64,000 nt of DNA, from positions 1 to 64,000 of the forward strand of contig NZ_ADEV01000007.1 in the NCBI RefSeq assembly GCF_000263635.1, given 5' to 3'. Every line of letters begins with the position of its first letter. Positions within the stretch are counted from its first letter, which is position 1. Position numbers and translations under genes: made by a program. Source of the stretch: Gardnerella greenwoodii 00703Dmash (GTDB lineage Bacteria > Actinomycetota > Actinomycetes > Actinomycetales > Bifidobacteriaceae). Under the pieces are notes generated by a model, which ran no database searches, was not told the origin of the DNA, and saw only the letters and a list, made by a program, of their open reading frames with translations. Shown piece by piece: positions 8,337 through 18,595 of this stretch.

Positions 8337-9284
8337 ATGTGTGAAGCTTTTAATAACGCAAATAATAAGTGCGATTCTTTTAAGGATTGCTCACTTTTTC
8401 AGTTGCACAATACGGTTTATAGAGATGTAAAAAATTCTGACGATTCAAACAATTCCAATATTGTTCCAATCGTTTTAATCCACGGTTTTCCGGTTGATCA
8501 CCGCATGTGGGATGCTTGTGCAGATTCTTTGAACGCACAAATTGATGCCGCTCTTGAATCCGGCTTGTTAAAGCATGACGTTCCTATTTTTGCTCCGGAT
8601 ATGGTTGGTGCCGGCTTGAGCGAGACTCCAAAAGCCGAAAGCTCTGAGTTTAACGAGGCTGATTACGCTCACGCTCTCGACGCTCTTAGCGCATCTTATG
8701 TAAAGCTTATTAACGATTTGGGCTTTAAGCGCGCTGTATGGGTTGGTCTTTCTATGGGCGGCTATGTGGCTTTGGACGTTCAGCGTCTTCTTCCTAAAGC
8801 TGTTGCCGGCATTGCTTTATGTGATACTCGGGCCTGCGTTGACGCTCCTCAAGCACGCGCTAAGCGTCTTGAAATTGCAGATGTTTGCGAGCGCGACCAA
8901 ACGGTTGAACCTGTTATGCATTTTGCTCACGCAACCGAAAAAGATTCTACGGTTAAACAGTCGCCTGAGTTTATTCATACTTTTGAAAATTGGATTCATG
9001 ATCAGAAGCCTGAAGGTTTGGCATGGCGTCAGCGCATGGCAGCTTGCCGTCCGGACATGGAAGATCAGCTGCCTTTGATTACAGCTCCGGCTGCGGTTAT
9101 TAGCGGCACTTTGGATCCTTCTAGTGCGCCTGAAATTATGCGACCAATGGCCGAGGCAATGACTTCTTCACAGCATGTTGATTTTACGGTTATTGAAGAT
9201 TGTGGACATTTCAGCGCTACTGAGCATCCGTATGAGGTTGCTTCTGCTTTGGTGACTTTATTGTCGGCAGTGCAGCGTTTGTAG
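8337..9284 (+). CDS. Alpha/beta-fold hydrolase
   Basis: This 315-residue protein has a full alpha/beta-hydrolase pattern: an oxyanion-hole HGFPVDHRMWD, the nucleophile elbow GLSMGG (Ser139), an acidic residue in SGTLDPSS, and a late histidine in DCGHFSATEHP. The substrate is unknown; the family includes esterases, peptidases and haloperoxidase-like enzymes. I start at ATG 8337. The frame is open to a TTG at 8304, but that adds a Leu-rich stretch with no ribosome-binding site, whereas TATTAT at 8323-8328 lies 8 nt before 8337. It is divergent from the lipid kinase. Confidence 0.85.
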   Translation: MCEAFNNANNKCDSFKDCSLFQLHNTVYRDVKNSDDSNNSNIVPIVLIHGFPVDHRMWDACADSLNAQIDAALESGLLKHDVPIFAPDMVGAGLSETPKAESSEFNEADYAHALDALSASYVKLINDLGFKRAVWVGLSMGGYVALDVQRLLPKAVAGIALCDTRACVDAPQARAKRLEIADVCERDQTVEPVMHFAHATEKDSTVKQSPEFIHTFENWIHDQKPEGLAWRQRMAACRPDMEDQLPLITAPAAVISGTLDPSSAPEIMRPMAEAMTSSQHVDFTVIEDCGHFSATEHPYEVASALVTLLSAVQRL

Positions 9285-9367
9285 AGCAATCTGTAATTTC
9301 GTGCGTCGCTAGTGATAGACTGTACGAGCGTGTTTTTGCGTACAATTATTGAGCAGAGGTTATTAAT

Positions 9368-11212
9368 ATGACTGATATGCAGCACAATCCTGAAGGCGAA
9401 GATCCCTTCAATCAAATGCCGGGTCATACGCCTGATGACGCAAGCGACGACACAGTTGCTTTTGCGCAAGTCGAGCAGAATCAGGTAGATAATCAATCTG
9501 CCGATAATGATGAAAAAACTCTTGCCGAAAATCTTGGTGAAGTTGCAGACGAATACGAAGATCAGGATTCATTCGACAGCGGTCTTTCTGTACAAGAAAT
9601 ACTTATTAACAATTCTGCAGATTCTACAGAAACAGACACTTTTAAGGCTGTAACACCTGATTCTAAATCTACGCCCGAAAATGGCGGCAGCAGAAATAGT
9701 AAAGATGGCAATCGAGGGGGCCGTGGCGCTAACGGAGCGAAGACAGGCTCAGCTAATCACGGCAATCGTTCTGCGCTCGCATTGCTTTATTCTCTTCTAG
9801 TTTTTGTTATTTTGATCGCTGTAGCATTCTTTGCTTTACAGTGGTATTTCCACGATCGCGTATCTCCAGGCGTTAATTTTGGAGATGTTTCTGTTGCGCG
9901 TAATCTTACGGGTTATAAAGAGGATTCCGTAAAGCGCGTTGTAAGCGATGCCGTGGATGCGTCTTCTTTGGTTATTAAGGACGACCGCGGAAACAGTATT
10001 ACTGCAGATTTGGGCGAGCTTGGTGTAAAAATCAATCAGCCAAATACTGTGCGAGCAATTATGCAAGCTAAGCATAATAATTTATTCACTCGCATTATGC
10101 CTTGGATTCAGCAGACTGTTAGTTTGCAAGCTAAGGTTGATCATTCTGCAATGGATTCGTATGTGCTTACTAGGTTTGTTCGCGAGCGCGATCGTGCCGT
10201 TCCTTACAGCGCAAAATTCGACAAGAATTCCGAGTCTTACGTTGTAGAAGATGGTATTCCTGGCCGCACTATTGAAACTTTGTCCGTGCGTGAAGCGGTG
10301 AAAAAATTACTGGCTCATCCTGGTAAAAGCTTAAAAGTTTCAGTTACTTCTCGCAAAACTCAAGCTCCTATTAAGCGCGATGCTGCGCAGAAACTTGTTG
10401 ACGAATTAAATAAGTTGCTGTCGAAAAAAATTACGTTTAATAACGGCGATGGAAAAGATTTTACTGTTCCTAAAACAGTTCTTGCTTCTTGGATTACTGT
10501 AAAAGCTGATACTACGCGTCGTAAGCTTTCATACACTGTTGATACAGATAAAGCAGACGAGTTCTTATCTCAGGCACTTCCTAAAGAGCTTAATCAGCAG
10601 AAAGTTAATCAGGAAGACGCAATCAATAAAGACGGAAAGTTTATTTTCACAACCATGAAGGGTTCTAATGGTGTTGAAATCACTTATGCAAAGTCAGCTG
10701 CAGAAAAAGCAGTTGAGGCTTTGCGTAAGGGTAACGATTTTAAGCTGACTCTTCCTGCAAAAATAACTAAGTTTACGGTTGAGAAAAAGCTTGTGGAAAT
10801 GCGCATTGTTGTTGATAAGTCAACTCAGACTGCGTCTGTTTATAAAAACGACGAGCTTGTGAAGACTTTCCCTGTTTGCACCGGTAGGACTGGCGCGGAT
10901 GATTCAACTCCTGGCACGTTCTTCATTTACTTGCGTTACGCTTCTCAAGATATGCGCGGCAGAAATGGCGATGGTTCTTCCTACTTCTCGCCTAATGTGC
11001 GCTGGGTTAGCTATTACCATGCTGGAGAAGGATTCCACACTGCTTCTTGGAATTATGATGGTATTGCTACTGGCGATGCTGCAAATCACGGTTCTCACGG
11101 ATGTATCAACATGTACGAGCAGGATGCGCGCTGGATTTATGAGAATTGCCCGCGCGGCACAATCGTGCAGATTGTAGGAACTACTCCGGATGGCCCTGTG
11201 CGCGAGAAATGA
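9368..11212 (+). CDS. Membrane-anchored L,D-transpeptidase (YkuD) with VanW-type domain
   Basis: This 614-residue envelope enzyme should form 3-3 cross-links in peptidoglycan. It has an acidic, disordered cytoplasmic region of about 134 residues, one membrane helix (about 135-160), a middle region resembling the PG_binding_4/VanW-type domain, and a C-terminal YkuD domain. The active-site motif is HGSHGCINMY, with nucleophile Cys579. The first 130 residues are unusually long and rich in Asp, Glu, Asn and Ser. AGAGG precedes the ATG. The gene runs 5 bp into the App1-type phosphatase gene, so the two are probably co-transcribed. Confidence 0.92.
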   Translation: MTDMQHNPEGEDPFNQMPGHTPDDASDDTVAFAQVEQNQVDNQSADNDEKTLAENLGEVADEYEDQDSFDSGLSVQEILINNSADSTETDTFKAVTPDSKSTPENGGSRNSKDGNRGGRGANGAKTGSANHGNRSALALLYSLLVFVILIAVAFFALQWYFHDRVSPGVNFGDVSVARNLTGYKEDSVKRVVSDAVDASSLVIKDDRGNSITADLGELGVKINQPNTVRAIMQAKHNNLFTRIMPWIQQTVSLQAKVDHSAMDSYVLTRFVRERDRAVPYSAKFDKNSESYVVEDGIPGRTIETLSVREAVKKLLAHPGKSLKVSVTSRKTQAPIKRDAAQKLVDELNKLLSKKITFNNGDGKDFTVPKTVLASWITVKADTTRRKLSYTVDTDKADEFLSQALPKELNQQKVNQEDAINKDGKFIFTTMKGSNGVEITYAKSAAEKAVEALRKGNDFKLTLPAKITKFTVEKKLVEMRIVVDKSTQTASVYKNDELVKTFPVCTGRTGADDSTPGTFFIYLRYASQDMRGRNGDGSSYFSPNVRWVSYYHAGEGFHTASWNYDGIATGDAANHGSHGCINMYEQDARWIYENCPRGTIVQIVGTTPDGPVREK

Positions 11213-11216
11213 GCGT

Positions 11217-12647
11217 ATGAGCATGTATGAGGGTGAGGGTTCTGGGAATGAAACTAGCTCATTCGATAAGAATGTAGCTACTTCTGCAGCGCCCTCAAAG
11301 CCTGCTGCCGCGCAACCTGCAGCACCTTCGCAATCTCGTAGAATTAGCAGCACACCAATTCCTGTACACGTTACAGCCACACTTTTTGACGCACCGTCTG
11401 AAGACGAAAAAATCAACAATAAACCTTGGTTTGTGCGCGTAGTAAGACGTGTTATTACGTCTTGTGTTGGAATATGGATGCGATTTGCTTCTCGCATTGC
11501 TCGCCGGTTAGGGTGGTATCCAAGCGTAGAGCCGTATATTGGTTATGGAACGCATCGCTATGCTCGCTTAATTTGCCGCACAGTGTACGCACCAAAACGC
11601 GGACACCATTCGGCTCTAAAGCGCGGTATTTACGCTATGCTTGTGATTCCAGCTGTTCGTGTTCGTGTTGCGCTATCAATAGACAATATTCCTGTAGAAA
11701 CCGCGCAAGTCGGCGATTCTGAAGTTTATGACAAGCCGGAAGAAGCTCGCGGTGGTAGTGCTGAATATTGTATTTCGGATCGCGCAGGCTACTTGGATTT
11801 GATTACCGAACGCGCTCTTTTGCCGGGTCGTCATGTTGTTTCTTACACGCTTGAAAATCGTGAGCCGGTTAAAGCAAGCTTGTTTGCTATTGATGACAAC
11901 GTGCCAATCGGAATTATTTCCGACGTTGACGACACTATTATGGTCACTCAAGCGCCTTCTCCAATTCGCGCCGCCTACAATCTGCTTATTATGAATCCGG
12001 CGCATCGTTCGCCTGTTGCTGGAATGTCGGAGTTTTTCCAGTCGCTGTCTAATTTGCGTAACGATATTCCATTTTTCTATCTTTCAACTTCTCCTTGGAA
12101 TGTTGAGGCTTCGATTCGTCACTTTATTGAGCGCGAAAAGTTTCCTGAAGGCCCTCTTTTGCTCCGAGATTTAGATCCTCGTCCTAAAACTTTTATTCCA
12201 AACGGGCCGCAGCATAAGTTGGAGTTTGCAACCCAGCTTATGGATGATTTTCCAGGTATGCGTTTTGTGCTTATTGGCGACGACGGTCAAAAAGATCCAA
12301 GTACTTATGCGAATATTATTCGTCAGCATCCTGGCAGAGTGCTTGCTGTTGGTATTCGTCAGCTTCATAAGCGAGATACTGTAGACAATTTCCGACGTAA
12401 ATTATCGCGTGACTTTGCGGTTGCTCTTAGTGTTTCTCGTCGCGCTTATATTTTTGAAGACGAAAACATTCCAGAAATTCCTACAACGGAACTTGAAAAG
12501 TTTGACGATAATCTAAATGTTGTAGAAGCAAAAGGTGCTGCCGGAACATTGCAAGGAGTGCCATTTTTTGCAGCGCCTACAGGTCAAGGATTGTCGGAAG
12601 TAATGCTTCCGTTTATAAAAGAGGCTATTAAAAGCAGAGTAAGGTAA
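11217..12647 (+). CDS. App1-type phosphatase-domain protein
   Basis: This 476-residue protein carries the catalytic domain of the App1/DUF2183 family. The HAD-like motif ISDVDDTI (Asp236, Asp238, Thr240) is followed by APSPIRAAYNLLIMNPAHRSPVAGM and, later, LIGDDGQKDPSTY. Yeast App1 is a phosphatidate phosphatase; the bacterial substrate is unproven. An N-terminal Ala/Pro/Ser-rich stretch and a basic segment (WMRFASRIARRLGW) precede a beta-rich region. Three starts are possible: ATG 11190 (overlapping the previous gene), 11217 and 11223. I prefer 11217, 5 nt after the transpeptidase stop. It precedes oligopeptidase B by 10 bp. Confidence 0.85.
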   Translation: MSMYEGEGSGNETSSFDKNVATSAAPSKPAAAQPAAPSQSRRISSTPIPVHVTATLFDAPSEDEKINNKPWFVRVVRRVITSCVGIWMRFASRIARRLGWYPSVEPYIGYGTHRYARLICRTVYAPKRGHHSALKRGIYAMLVIPAVRVRVALSIDNIPVETAQVGDSEVYDKPEEARGGSAEYCISDRAGYLDLITERALLPGRHVVSYTLENREPVKASLFAIDDNVPIGIISDVDDTIMVTQAPSPIRAAYNLLIMNPAHRSPVAGMSEFFQSLSNLRNDIPFFYLSTSPWNVEASIRHFIEREKFPEGPLLLRDLDPRPKTFIPNGPQHKLEFATQLMDDFPGMRFVLIGDDGQKDPSTYANIIRQHPGRVLAVGIRQLHKRDTVDNFRRKLSRDFAVALSVSRRAYIFEDENIPEIPTTELEKFDDNLNVVEAKGAAGTLQGVPFFAAPTGQGLSEVMLPFIKEAIKSRVR

Positions 12648-12657
12648 AAAAATATTT

Positions 12658-15270
12658 ATGAGCGAAAAGATTTGCGAAACAAGCTGTAAAACAACTTCCC
12701 AAACAGTCTTTGAAAAACCTGCAGAAGCTAAGCGAATACCCTCGAAGCGTGAATTTCATGGCGATACTTATGTTGACGAATACGCTTGGATGAAAAATCG
12801 TAGTAGCAGCGAGCTTCTTGAGTATATCAATTCTCAAAATGCGTATACTGCTAAGCGTGTTAAGCATTTAGAAAACTTGCGTTCTACATTATTTAACGAA
12901 TTGCGCTCTAGGGTTCAAGAAACAGACATGTCTGTTCCTGTGCGAATGAATAATTACTGGTATTACGTTCGTACACAAGAGGGGAAACAGTACGCTATTC
13001 AATGCCGTATGAAAGTTAGCGATGAAGCTAATTGGAATCCGCCTACTATAGATGGGTCTGCTGAGCCGGGCGTAACTTTAGGTGAAGAAATACTTTTTGA
13101 TGCGAACAAAGAAGCGGAGCTTGCTGGAAGTAAATTCTTCCGGCTTGGAGGCATGGATTTAAGCTCCGACGGCTCTCGCATGCTTTACGGAGTTGATACT
13201 CAAGGCGACGAACGTTTTAGCTATTTTATGCGCGATTTTTCTTCCAGCACATGCTCTTGGTCGCCTTTGGAAGAGTCTTGGGAGAATCTTTCGTCTGCTT
13301 CACTTTCTCCGGACGGAAAATGGGTGTTTTATGTAAAAATAGACAGCGCATGGCGTCCTTACCAGGTTTGGCGTCACCGCGTTGGAACGCCAACAAGCAG
13401 CGATGTAAAAGTTTTTGAAGAAGAAGACGAGCGCTTTTTTGTTGACGTTTACGAAAGTTTTGACGAACGCTACATGATGATTAGTAGCAGCTCTAAAACA
13501 ACTTCTCGTGTGCTTATGCTTCCGCTGAGTACGCCTGAAGGTGATTTTCGCATGGTTATTGAGCCGGTTGAAGGCGTTGAATACGACATTTCCTTCGCAT
13601 GCTTTGAAGGCGCTGGTAAAAACGGTGAAGATATTCCGGTTGCTATTGTTTGCCACAATGCTAAAAATCCTAATTTTGAGATTGACGTTATTGATATGCG
13701 AAATCTTCCGGACGCAGATTCGGACGCAGATTCGGACGCAGATTCGGACGTAAATACGTACGCAAATGCAAGCGCTGGTGCAAGTGCAACTACAAGCGCA
13801 GTCTCATCTAAAATTGCAACTTATAAATTAGGCGATGGCGTTTGCGTTGCTTCCGGTTCTCCTTACGGCTGTGAAAATGGAGATTTGTGGGAGGCTTCTG
13901 CCAGCAAAAAGCCTATTTGTCAGCCGTATAATTGCGAACAAAATCCTGAAATATTGCGAAACTCAGTCGGCTTAAGCATAAGCGGATTGTCAATGTATAA
14001 AAATTATGTTGCGTTGGCGTATCGCGCTCAAGGATTGCCGCATCTGGCTGTAATTAGCAAAAAGCGCGCTGCAGAAGACTTTTTAAACGGCAAGCCGTGG
14101 CGTTTTTACGAAGTTCAGCCTCAAAGTGTTTTAGAGCACGAATCTACTCGCGTTAATGTTCAAAACGTAAGTATTTCGCACGCTAATAATCTGGAATCTT
14201 GTATAACTAATCAAACTAAATCTTCTTCGCGCGAATCTCTTTGCAAAATATCTAACGAAGAAATCAAAAATAATCGCTTGTTTAGTATTTCTATGACTGG
14301 AAATCCTTCTTATGAAGCTCCTCGCATGCGTTACGCTTTTGGAAGCTACGCAACTTTAGGCCAGCTTCGTGAGCTTGATCCTTCTAGCGGCGAAGACGTG
14401 TTGCTTAAGCGCGGGAAGATTCTTGGCGAGTTTGACGAGCATAATTACGCCGAAAAGCGCATATGGATTACCACTAGAGATGGCGAGCGCGTGCCGGTGT
14501 CTATTGTTTGGCGACCGGATAAAATTTCGCAAACCGAAGCAATGTTTATTACAGGCTACGGCGCGTACGAAGTAAGTTCGGACCCTAGTTTTTCTGTTGG
14601 ACGCTTAAGCTTGCTAGATCGCGGAGTGCTGTACGCGCAAGTGCATGTGCGAGGCGGCGGCGAAATGGGTCGCGCGTGGTATGAGCAGGGTAGGCGCGTT
14701 AATAAAAAGCACACTTTTGAAGATTTTGTTGACGCAACGCGCGCATTGCAGAATGCTGGTTTTGCTTCGGCTTGCCATACTGTTGCAAATGGCGGTTCTG
14801 CAGGCGGCTTGCTTATGGGTGCTATAGTAAATATGGCACCACGATGTTATGCGGGAATTGAAGCGGACGTGCCGTTCGTTGACGCACTTACTTCTATGCT
14901 CGATTCTTCTTTGCCGCTTACTGTAACCGAGTGGGATGAGTGGGGAAATCCGCTTAATAATGCTGAAGATTACGCTTATATGAAGTCGTATACACCTTAC
15001 GAAAACGTGCCTTGTGCTAGTAGTGAAGAGGGGCGCAAAAAATTAGCTGATTTTCCGAAAATCTTAATCACTTCGTCTATTCACGATACTCGCGTACTTG
15101 TTACTGAACCTATGAAATGGCTTGCGAAATTGCAGGCTTCTGGGGTGGATGCTATTGCGCGTGTTGAAACTGACGGCGGCCACGGCGGCACTTCTGGCAG
15201 GTATAGGCAGTGGCAGGAGCTTTCGTACGAAAACGCTTGGTGTCTTAGTGCGATGGGCATAAACGAATAA
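12658..15270 (+). CDS. ptrB: Oligopeptidase B (S9A prolyl-oligopeptidase family)
   Basis: This 870-residue serine peptidase cleaves short peptides after basic residues in the cytosol. An N-terminal beta-propeller (about 80-580) leads to an alpha/beta-hydrolase domain with Ser714 in NGGSAGGLLMG, Asp810 in SIHDTRV and His842 in DGGHGGTSG. The block DVPFVDALTSMLDSSLPLT followed by EWDEWGNP is characteristic of oligopeptidase B. The protein is longer than usual. A simple-repeat insertion in the propeller (DADSDADSDADSDVN, then an Ala/Ser/Thr stretch, about residues 350-375) and further low-complexity loops account for part of this. The gene is in tandem with the App1-type gene. Confidence 0.93.
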   Translation: MSEKICETSCKTTSQTVFEKPAEAKRIPSKREFHGDTYVDEYAWMKNRSSSELLEYINSQNAYTAKRVKHLENLRSTLFNELRSRVQETDMSVPVRMNNYWYYVRTQEGKQYAIQCRMKVSDEANWNPPTIDGSAEPGVTLGEEILFDANKEAELAGSKFFRLGGMDLSSDGSRMLYGVDTQGDERFSYFMRDFSSSTCSWSPLEESWENLSSASLSPDGKWVFYVKIDSAWRPYQVWRHRVGTPTSSDVKVFEEEDERFFVDVYESFDERYMMISSSSKTTSRVLMLPLSTPEGDFRMVIEPVEGVEYDISFACFEGAGKNGEDIPVAIVCHNAKNPNFEIDVIDMRNLPDADSDADSDADSDVNTYANASAGASATTSAVSSKIATYKLGDGVCVASGSPYGCENGDLWEASASKKPICQPYNCEQNPEILRNSVGLSISGLSMYKNYVALAYRAQGLPHLAVISKKRAAEDFLNGKPWRFYEVQPQSVLEHESTRVNVQNVSISHANNLESCITNQTKSSSRESLCKISNEEIKNNRLFSISMTGNPSYEAPRMRYAFGSYATLGQLRELDPSSGEDVLLKRGKILGEFDEHNYAEKRIWITTRDGERVPVSIVWRPDKISQTEAMFITGYGAYEVSSDPSFSVGRLSLLDRGVLYAQVHVRGGGEMGRAWYEQGRRVNKKHTFEDFVDATRALQNAGFASACHTVANGGSAGGLLMGAIVNMAPRCYAGIEADVPFVDALTSMLDSSLPLTVTEWDEWGNPLNNAEDYAYMKSYTPYENVPCASSEEGRKKLADFPKILITSSIHDTRVLVTEPMKWLAKLQASGVDAIARVETDGGHGGTSGRYRQWQELSYENAWCLSAMGINE

Positions 15271-15435
15271 ACGACCGAAACTACTCAGCTTTGCGCTGTT
15301 TATGTCGCCTTCCAGCCAATATTCGTGATATTATAGTCCTTAGTGTTGTTCGTTTACGCGCATACGTTTACGTTCATCCGTGTGCGTAGGTAACTCAAAG
15401 GCGATGTATCTACTTTGCTTGAGAAGGGTAAAGCA

Positions 15436-16161
15436 ATGGTGATAAGCAAAACTAGTGCAGTGATCACAAATAGTGATAGATTGTCTCTGCAACACACTGC
15501 ATTGTTTAAGCAAGTTCCTGCGGATCAAATGAAGGAACTTTTGGTGCATCTTCAGGAGTCGATTTTCAACAAAGGTGAGTCGATTTTTAATGAGGGAGAT
15601 ACCGATCACAGAATGTATCTTCTTGAGCGCGGTCGCGTAAAATTAGTACGTCATTCTAACGATAATCGCGTGCAATTGCTTAGTATTCATACTTCTGGCG
15701 AAATTTTGGGCGAAATTCCTGTTTTTGACCCAAAGGGCGGTCCTCGTACAGCTTCGGCAATCACAATTACAAGCAAAACAAAAGTTTTGTGGCTGGAAAA
15801 CGATATTTTATTCGCTTGGCTAAATAATCATCCTCGAGTTGCTGTAGATATGCTGCAAGTTTTGGCTGCGCGAATGAGAGCGAATAATGAGAGAATTTCC
15901 GATTTAGTTTTTATGGATGTTCCAGCTCGTTTGGCAAAAACTTTGTTGAATTTGGCATCCAGATTTGGCGAGCCAATGAGTGACGGTTTGCTTGTGCCGC
16001 ACGATTTAACTCAGGAAGAATTAGCTCAGTTGGTTGGTTCTTCTAGGGAAACTGTAAACAAGGCGCTTATGGATTTTGCAAATCGCGGGTGGATTATGCG
16101 AAAAGGACGCTCGATTATTATTTATAAGCCGGGAATGTTAATTCGAAGAGCAGAGCGCTGA
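15436..16161 (+). CDS. Crp/Fnr-family transcription regulator
   Basis: This 241-residue regulator has an N-terminal cyclic-nucleotide-binding beta-roll (FNEGDTDHRMYLLERGRVKL ... GEILGEIPVFD), a long dimerisation helix (about 130-150), and a C-terminal winged helix with recognition helix SRETVNKALMDFANRGW. It resembles the actinobacterial cAMP-type Crp/GlxR group. There is no N-terminal Cys cluster of the Fnr kind. I start at ATG 15436 because GAGAAGGG lies about 8 nt upstream; a TTG at 15415 is in frame but has no such site. The ligand and targets are unknown. It precedes the penicillin-binding protein gene by 36 bp. Confidence 0.9.
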   Translation: MVISKTSAVITNSDRLSLQHTALFKQVPADQMKELLVHLQESIFNKGESIFNEGDTDHRMYLLERGRVKLVRHSNDNRVQLLSIHTSGEILGEIPVFDPKGGPRTASAITITSKTKVLWLENDILFAWLNNHPRVAVDMLQVLAARMRANNERISDLVFMDVPARLAKTLLNLASRFGEPMSDGLLVPHDLTQEELAQLVGSSRETVNKALMDFANRGWIMRKGRSIIIYKPGMLIRRAER

Positions 16162-16190
16162 TTGTTCAAGTAGAGGCAAACCTTTAGAAT
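16162..16190 (+). promoter_or_regulatory. Candidate leaderless promoter for the penicillin-binding protein
   Basis: TTGTTC at 16162-16167, a 17-bp spacer, TAGAAT at 16185-16190, then 7 nt to the ATG at 16198. The geometry predicts that transcription starts at or within a base or two of the start codon. Confidence 0.6.
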
Positions 16191-16197
16191 AGTACGC

Positions 16198-18525
16198 ATG
16201 CCGAAAAAGAATTCACTTACTGCTCGCCGTGTGCTAGCGCTGTTTCTTACCTACATCACTTTGTGTGTTGCTGGTGGTGTTGCTGCAAGTATTATGTTCG
16301 TTCCTGGCGTTATGAGTGTGAATAGCGTGGTGAAAACAGTTGTTCCTTCACTTCGCGTTGATGGCATCGATTTTGACGTAACTGCTTTGCCGCAAAAATC
16401 GCGACTTTATGCAGCTGACGGCAAAACAATTATCGCAACATTTTACGCGCAAAATCGCACTGTTGTGCCGCTTAGACGTATTTCGCAATATATGCAGCAG
16501 GCAATGGTTGCTCGTGAAGATAGGCGATTCTTTGAGCATTCTGGCGTTGACGTTCAAGGCGTTATGCGTGCGTTTGTGAAAACATTCGTTAAAAAGTCAG
16601 ATATGCAAGGTGGCTCTTCCTTAACACAGCAGTATGTGAAAAATGTGCTTATGATTAAAGCGCGCGAAAACAACGATCCTTTGGCGGAATATCACGCTTC
16701 TGAAGGCACGATTGCGCGTAAGCTTCGCGAAATGCTCATAGCAATCCAAATGGAAAAGAAGTATTCAAAACTTGAGATTTTGCAAGGCTATCTTAATATT
16801 GCGCAATTTGGTAGCAATAATATTTACGGTGTAGAAACTGCAGCTCATCGCTACTTTAATACGAGCGCAGCAAAGCTTAATCTTGTGCAGGCTGCAACTA
16901 TTGCTGCAATCACAAAAAATCCTTCTCATTACGATCCATCTATTGAAGAAAATCAACCAGAAGCGCAAAAGCAGCGCAATATTGTGCTTGATTTAATGCT
17001 TCGTCAAGGTTTTATAAATCAGAAAGAGCACGATTCTGCTGTAGCAACTCCGCTAAAAGATACTCTTAATGTGCAGCGCGAAGTGTCTAAGATTGGTTGC
17101 CAGGCTGCAGGCGACGCTGCATTCTTCTGCGATTACGTAACCAAGCGAATTTTGCACTCTCGCGAATTTGGAAAGACGGCTGTTGCTCGAGAAAAGCTTC
17201 TTACTGAAGGTGGTCTCGATATTTACACCACTATGGATTTGCGCGCAAGTAAGGCTGCAATGAAAGCTGCTCGTGACACGATTCCAGTAAACGATAAAAG
17301 CGGTTTTGAAGTTTCGATTGCCGCTATTAAGCCTGGAACTGGTGAGGTTTTGGCCTTTGGTAGCAACCGTATTTATGATGCGTCCGACGCTGCTAGGTCT
17401 GACCCAACTCATACTGCTCTTAACTACGCTGTTGACGAGCGAGATGGTGGCGGTCTTGGCTGGCAGATTGGTTCTACTTGGAAGCCTATCAATATGGTTG
17501 CGTGGATGCTTGCTGGAAAGTCAATCAACCAGCCTCTTCGCACAACTATTAGATACAATAATTCTGATTTTAACTGCAATAAGTTCCGCGGAGCCGGCTC
17601 ATGGTTTGTGCAAAACTCCGGCGGTGGCACTGTTAGCCCAGAAACGCCTTTGCAAGGTCTTGTTCGTTCTCACAACACTACGCAGGCGTCTATGGCTCAG
17701 CAAATTAAGCTGTGCTCTATTGCAGACGCTGCTAAAATTCTTGGCTACCATAATTCGCCTCTTGGTCAGGAAAGCGTGTATTCTGCCAATTCTTTGAACC
17801 CGCCAATGACCATTGGTTCTGTGCAGGCTTCGCCTTTAACTGTTGCGAATGTGTATGCAACTTTGGGTGCGGATGGTGTTGCTTGCGACCCGATTGCCAT
17901 TAAGCGAGTTATTGATAAGAACGGCAAGCGTTTAAGAGTTCCTAGTGCGCATTGCCATCAGGCTATTCCAAAGGGTATTGCACAAACTGCCGCATACGCA
18001 CTTAATCAGGGTGTTGTTCAACCTGGTGGTGAGGCTTCAACAACTCAGCTTGACGGCGGACGTAAAACCTTCGCAAAAACTGGTACTAACGAACAGTACT
18101 ACATGACCACAGCAGGATTTGTGCCGTATCAGGTGGCTTCGTTTGTGGCTGTCGGCAATGCCGAATCGCAAAAGAGCTTTAACGGCATGACTATTAACGG
18201 TCGCACAATGGCAGCTTGGTATGGTATGTATATTGCAACGCCTGCCTGGAAGCAGTTTATGAACGACTATTTGAAGGCTGCTAATATTCCTGTTGATAAC
18301 GATTACGGAAAGCCGGATCCAAAGTACACTGCCGGAGCTTCCTCAACGCACGACTCGCTTTATAAGAAGCCTGCACAAACTGAGCAGGAGAAGCGAGATG
18401 AAGACGCTCGTCGTCAGGCTGCTACCGAACAGCAGGAAGAGGCTAATAAGCAGCAGCAGACGCAGGATCAGTATGGAACTGCTCGTCGAGATGACTACAG
18501 CACTTCCACAGGAGATGGGTATTAA
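16198..18525 (+). CDS. Bifunctional penicillin-binding protein (class A)
   Basis: This 775-residue class A PBP polymerises and cross-links peptidoglycan at the outer face of the membrane. It has a basic N-terminus, a membrane helix (about 12-38), a GT51 transglycosylase domain with Glu107 in AREDRRFFEHSG and GGSSLTQQYVKN, and a transpeptidase domain. The transpeptidase shows Ser426 and Lys429 in GSTWKP (usually GSTFKP), the SHN motif in VRSHNTT, and KTG near 627. The C-terminal tail is rich in Gln, Glu and Lys and probably disordered. No Shine-Dalgarno site is visible; the upstream hexamers suggest a leaderless message. It lies downstream of the Crp-type regulator. Confidence 0.95.
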   Translation: MPKKNSLTARRVLALFLTYITLCVAGGVAASIMFVPGVMSVNSVVKTVVPSLRVDGIDFDVTALPQKSRLYAADGKTIIATFYAQNRTVVPLRRISQYMQQAMVAREDRRFFEHSGVDVQGVMRAFVKTFVKKSDMQGGSSLTQQYVKNVLMIKARENNDPLAEYHASEGTIARKLREMLIAIQMEKKYSKLEILQGYLNIAQFGSNNIYGVETAAHRYFNTSAAKLNLVQAATIAAITKNPSHYDPSIEENQPEAQKQRNIVLDLMLRQGFINQKEHDSAVATPLKDTLNVQREVSKIGCQAAGDAAFFCDYVTKRILHSREFGKTAVAREKLLTEGGLDIYTTMDLRASKAAMKAARDTIPVNDKSGFEVSIAAIKPGTGEVLAFGSNRIYDASDAARSDPTHTALNYAVDERDGGGLGWQIGSTWKPINMVAWMLAGKSINQPLRTTIRYNNSDFNCNKFRGAGSWFVQNSGGGTVSPETPLQGLVRSHNTTQASMAQQIKLCSIADAAKILGYHNSPLGQESVYSANSLNPPMTIGSVQASPLTVANVYATLGADGVACDPIAIKRVIDKNGKRLRVPSAHCHQAIPKGIAQTAAYALNQGVVQPGGEASTTQLDGGRKTFAKTGTNEQYYMTTAGFVPYQVASFVAVGNAESQKSFNGMTINGRTMAAWYGMYIATPAWKQFMNDYLKAANIPVDNDYGKPDPKYTAGASSTHDSLYKKPAQTEQEKRDEDARRQAATEQQEEANKQQQTQDQYGTARRDDYSTSTGDGY

Positions 18526-18538
18526 GTTTTAGATGATT

Positions 18539-18582
18539 AAACAGCGCAGGCGGCATAAACTACTTGCACGTGCGCTGTTTTG
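18539..18582 (+). terminator. Terminator after the penicillin-binding protein
   Basis: Perfect 10-bp arms, AAACAGCGCA (18539-18548) and TGCGCTGTTT (18571-18580), with a 22-nt loop; a short T-run follows. Confidence 0.65.
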
Positions 18583-18595
18583 GTCAAAATTGCGC